NCBI GenBank assembly: GCA_003255065.1
Contig: QAOA01002181.1
Location: 114,810 to 178,809 of the forward strand
Origin: Cercis canadensis
Lineage: Eukaryota; Streptophyta; Magnoliopsida; Fabales; Fabaceae
Direction: 5' to 3'
Length of the DNA stretch: 64,000 bases
The first letter of the stretch is position 1, and the number at the start of each line of letters is the position of its first letter. Of the stretch, positions 60,101 to 64,000 are shown piece after piece. Below the pieces are notes generated by a model. The model worked only from the letters and a program-made list of their open reading frames with translations. It made no database searches and had not been told where the DNA came from. Position numbers and translations under genes: made by a program.

Positions 60101-63100
60101 GCCAGAAAAGATTTAGTCATTGGTAAAATTTTCTTAACTGTTTATAATTTATTCTTGCTTAAAATTATGATAATGCTTCTTTCTCAATGAGAACACGTTC
60201 TCTTCTATGTATTTGGTTTCTAAAATTTTAGTGGATTGAACAAAATTAGTATTGTTAAATATAAAACCATTATTGGGCCCTCACCTAATAGCTTAAGCTT
60301 TTGGGTTGAATTAGTTCTTGACAAGTATTAATCTCTTTACTCATTCTCACTCTGAATGCTGAAACAGTCTATAGGCTATGACAAACAGATTGCCAACATA
60401 TATTTTGAAGTTTTGATAATATATAATTTATGTATAGTCTATAGTATTTGAGAAGGATGAAAACTATCCTGAAGAAAGATTTGAGACAAATATTTCCCTT
60501 TAAAAATCCAATTATCCTGTTCCAAACCAAATACATTTAGGGATAACATAAAAAACTCACTGCCATAAAAAACATTTATCCTCCTTTTTTCTGGCCAAAA
60601 CCTCTGACCCTAATCAAAAGATGTCTCTCCAAACTTTGAGGGCAAAGCCAAGATTCACCAAACACCAAAAAACCTACTCCAATCAAACAGAAAGCCAACA
60701 ACTTCTTGGATAATTTTTTTTGGGACTTTTATGATATTGTTACTTCTTGGTCTTTTATTTGTTGTGTACCCAGCTTGTTATGAGTGAGCTTGCAATTACA
60801 CCAGAGTGTATACTGAATTTTGCAGCCATGAAGCGGCTTCAAGACATGGGTGCCTCATATTTCATATTGGATCTTAGAGACAATCTTGGTGGACTAGTAC
60901 AGGTTTCTTTGCCACATATTCCTTTATGGCAATTGGCGTTAAATTTGAGCAAATGTTAGATGCTTACTGCATGGCATTAGAAACAATATTAGTTGTGCCC
61001 TTATCTATCTCTTCCATTTTGATATATTATTTCAAAATGACAACCACGCGGGAGTTTTATGGCAAAAAAAAAAAAAACATACTGAGTTTCTTATACTCCT
61101 TGGTTACCCATAAAAATGGTGATGAGTTAAAGATGTAAGTTATATATTTTGTTTCAGCATCTAGCTTTTGTACAGAAGTTCCTTTCTTGAATTTAGATTC
61201 AAATTTCAGAAAATTTTGGAGAAAAGGTGCCTACAGCTACTAAAGGATGGTGAGCAAGGGCAGATTAAGACCGAGTGAATATGTATGATGTTGGTTTGAT
61301 TGTATTTATGATAAATGGCCAAAAAAAAAAAAACTAATGATTGCATTAATTATTGTATGAGTATATTTAACGAGGGTTCTAAGGGAGTGCAACTCATACA
61401 TTGCAGATTTGGCCCAAAGAAAAACCTACCTCATATATTGTGGGATCTTATGTGGGCTTCTCTCTAGAAATGCTCTGCCAAAGAAGAAAGAAAAACAACA
61501 GAACTTAGTATCTAAATATCTTTGAATTGAATGTAGAAACATGAGAAAAGCACTCCTTGCTACTAAGTAATGGTTCTATGAATTCATTTCAATGAGGTAA
61601 ACTTCATAATGATGATATCATTTGTGAGATATGTACCATCATGATCCATTTCAATTGTATTCCTCTAACCAGCTGTGCTAAAATTGCCTGAATGCCATCT
61701 TTTTGTGGTATAAAATTTATCTTAGTTGGTTTTTCCTTCTGTTTAACTCAGGCTGGGATTGAAATTGCCAAGCTCTTCCTAAATGAAGGGGATGCGGTAT
61801 GTCAATTTATGAGGATACATATATTCAAATCATGCATCATTTGACATTCTTTTCTGGTCTATCCACATCAAATATTTTATTCAATGTGTACTGTGTATTT
61901 TCTCAGTTAGAAATTGTATGCTTAGTTGAAGCCTTGAAATTTCTAATCATGAGCTGCTTGATTATACTTTTCTACACCGGAGATGCATTCATCATAAATA
62001 ATATGCTATTTTGTTAAATAGTTGTGTAACTTCTCTTATCTTTGCATTTTATTCACCTAATAAGACATTTCCTCTCCTAATGTCTTCGCCACAGGTTATT
62101 TACACTGTTGGAAGAGATCCCCAGTTCCAAAATGCTGTTTTTGCAGATACTTCCCCGTTGGTTCAAGCTCCTGTTGTTGTATACACTTACCTGCAACTTA
62201 GTTTTTTTTTTTAAATTGAATTAACTTCTAGGGATATCTCTTTCTATTTTCAATTTCTTTTTTAGGTTTTGGTCTGTGGGAGTGGGTACTCAAAGGCACT
62301 TCCATTTTCAGTTTTTGAATGAAGTTATTGCTTGTTGAACAAATGAATGGTGATATTAGCTTCCAAATTTGTGAAGTTCAGTATCGTCAATTTACATAAA
62401 AAGTAATCTTGATACTTTTTAAATGACACAGATAACCAAAATCTTAATTTATTTACTTGGGTTTTTTTTTTTTTTTTTTTTTAATTCATGAATGAATTGA
62501 GTACTTGAGATGTGTACAATGTGCAGAACCAAATCCAACATTAATATAGTTAGCAGGGAGTTAGGTCGAACTAATCTGGGGGTCTAGTTTTTTGGGGGGC
62601 TTGATATGTGAAACAAATGAAGGTTATAAGTTGAATTAAAAATGTTTGTCATTAACAAGCTGGGCTTTAATTATTCCAGTGTGTTTGACAAATGAAAAAG
62701 TGCCTTTCAGATATTTCTAAGATTTGCTCTTGTGGGATACTAGTTTTAATAAATCCCTTCAAATTCGTCATATTGAAATAATTGGAAGACCATTTTCAAA
62801 AGCAGTTCTAATTTCTTAACATACTATTCTGATTATTGTCCTCTTTACTTGTACATAACTAACCAAAAACTTCAAATTAAGTTGAGTTTTCCTACGCTTT
62901 ATTCTTTAAGTAATATATTCTAAGTGACTAGCTGAATCATTTTTCAACACTTAGTCACATCTTTGCATTGATAAATTGAATTCTGTTTTACACCATAACA
63001 ATGATTGTGACTCTTTAGTTTGTCTCTTGCAGGTTTTAGTGAATAACAAGACTGCTAGCGCAAGTGAAATAGTAAGCAGCTTAATTTCCTGATCTATCTG

Positions 63101-63901
63101 ATTGCTTATTCATTTTCCCCTTCTTACGATACCATTGTACATGATTTTTCTCATTTCAGGTTGCTTCTGCGCTGCATGATAATTGTAGAGCTGTTCTTGT
63201 TGGAGAACGCACATTTGGCAAGGTCTGTATGTTTGCTTGTTACTGCTAAATAGTTAAAACAATGTGTCTACATTGTTTCCATCTGCATTATTGTTTCATG
63301 AGAGTCCCAAGTCCATTTGAATGCATCTTCCTCATACACGTTGGCTTTATTTTTATGGTGTCTTTCTTGAGGGGCTGCTCTAATGGATTGGTAATTATTT
63401 CTACTTTTGGTGAAACTAAAGTGGCTCCAAGATTGTAGGATTCCTACTTGACTAAAGGAAATAATAAGAAAATTATATATTGATGCTCTTGTATATGGGT
63501 GTGTTATGTTTACAAAGGGGTATATTGTCTTGTATACATAGATGTGACACATCTTATGTAACTCCCTCTTCATAACACTATACTATGAACAATGTCTTTA
63601 ACAGGGTTTAATCCAATCAGTATTTGAACTTCATGATGGATCTGGTGTGGTTGTTACTGTTGGGAAGTATGTAACACCAAATCACAAGGACATAAACGGC
63701 AATGGGATAGAGCCTGATTTCCAGAAATTTCCAGGTAGATTTTTTCTCCTCCCCCAACCCTTTTTTTTTTTTTTTTTTTTTCTTAGTCTCCTGGACACTC
63801 AAATGGTAATATGCCCCTTCTAATCTATGAACTCTATATATGCAGCTTGGGGTGATGTAAGCAAGTATCTTTCAAAATGCACTATACCTCAGCAAGGATA
63901 A
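57191..63901 (+). CDS. C-terminal processing protease (D1-processing type, S41)
   Basis: Twelve exons (57191-57544, 57809-57928, 58749-58886, 59751-59855, 59954-60122, 60826-60902, 61752-61796, 62095-62178, 63033-63071, 63160-63222, 63605-63734, 63846-63901) give 459 aa. The N-terminus is a chloroplast transit peptide followed by a hydrophobic lumen-transfer segment (LAGALSGALSFGLLVSLPSA). A PDZ domain (about residues 161-250, GIGINLREV and GPAHSAGVRQGDEVIAVNGE) precedes the S41 catalytic part: LDLRDNLGG, then the dyad Ser373 (NKTASASEI) and Lys398 (GERTFGKGLIQ), 25 residues apart as in this family. Such enzymes trim the C-terminus of photosystem II protein D1 in the thylakoid lumen. The frame is open from ATG 57011, but ATG 57191 better fits a transit peptide. 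No disruption was found. Confidence 0.93.
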
Positions 63902-64000
63902 AGCAGCACGTATGGTATTCAAAGATGGTCCTATGACTTGAAATTGCTGAAGAATCTGTTTGTTAGGAGCTGCAACATTACTTGATAAGCTCAGGTTTTA
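63902..64000 (+). other. CtpA 3' UTR, cut by window end
   Basis: This is the sequence after the stop at 63899-63901. No further coding was seen before the window ends. Confidence 0.5.

Overview
The window is nuclear DNA from a dicot plant, probably a woody rosid, though the species cannot be fixed from the sequence. It is AT-rich, its genes have GT-AG introns, transposon remnants are dense, and every intact gene belongs to a standard land-plant family. Thirteen single-n characters (1086, 9710, 12449, 17038, 19588, 26343, 32260, 34800, 41700, 46486, 47159, 53278, 54913) mark assembly joins. At eight of them the same sequence is repeated on both sides.

Left part, 1-35 kb, is accessory. It starts with a LINE ORF1 remnant. 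Next comes a minus-strand serpin gene with a broken exon 1 (2408-5891). A Mutator-like element with a perfect 9-bp target duplication sits 5 bp from that serpin's splice acceptor. An F-box/FBA cluster follows: one intact gene (8189-9445) and four decayed copies (10052, 11136, 13032, 15808). Further on are a TRIM retrotransposon with 71-bp terminal repeats (18622-18883), an intact four-exon papain-like protease (21579-23064), a dead neprosin-domain gene (24113-25006) and an intact intronless GT92 glycosyltransferase (28399-30153).

At 31748-33235 lies the most unusual locus. It is a rearranged fragment of the plant maintenance DNA methyltransferase MET1, in which the segment from the second BAH region through catalytic motif I is present as a large head-to-head inverted repeat. 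Plus-strand MET1 C-terminal pieces follow it. If transcribed, it would fold into a long hairpin homologous to MET1.

Right part, 35-64 kb, is conserved housekeeping DNA with four complete gene models built from splice sites: coatomer zeta (+, 35365-38013, 181 aa), a CorA-superfamily transporter with a GIN motif (-, 39196-43591, 563 aa), a GBF-interacting protein 1-like protein (-, 47390-53767, about 878 aa) and a thylakoid-lumen C-terminal processing protease (+, 57191-63901, 459 aa). There are no operons. Each gene stands alone, with COPZ and CorA convergent and GIP1 and CtpA divergent. No tRNA, rRNA or CRISPR sequence was recognised.
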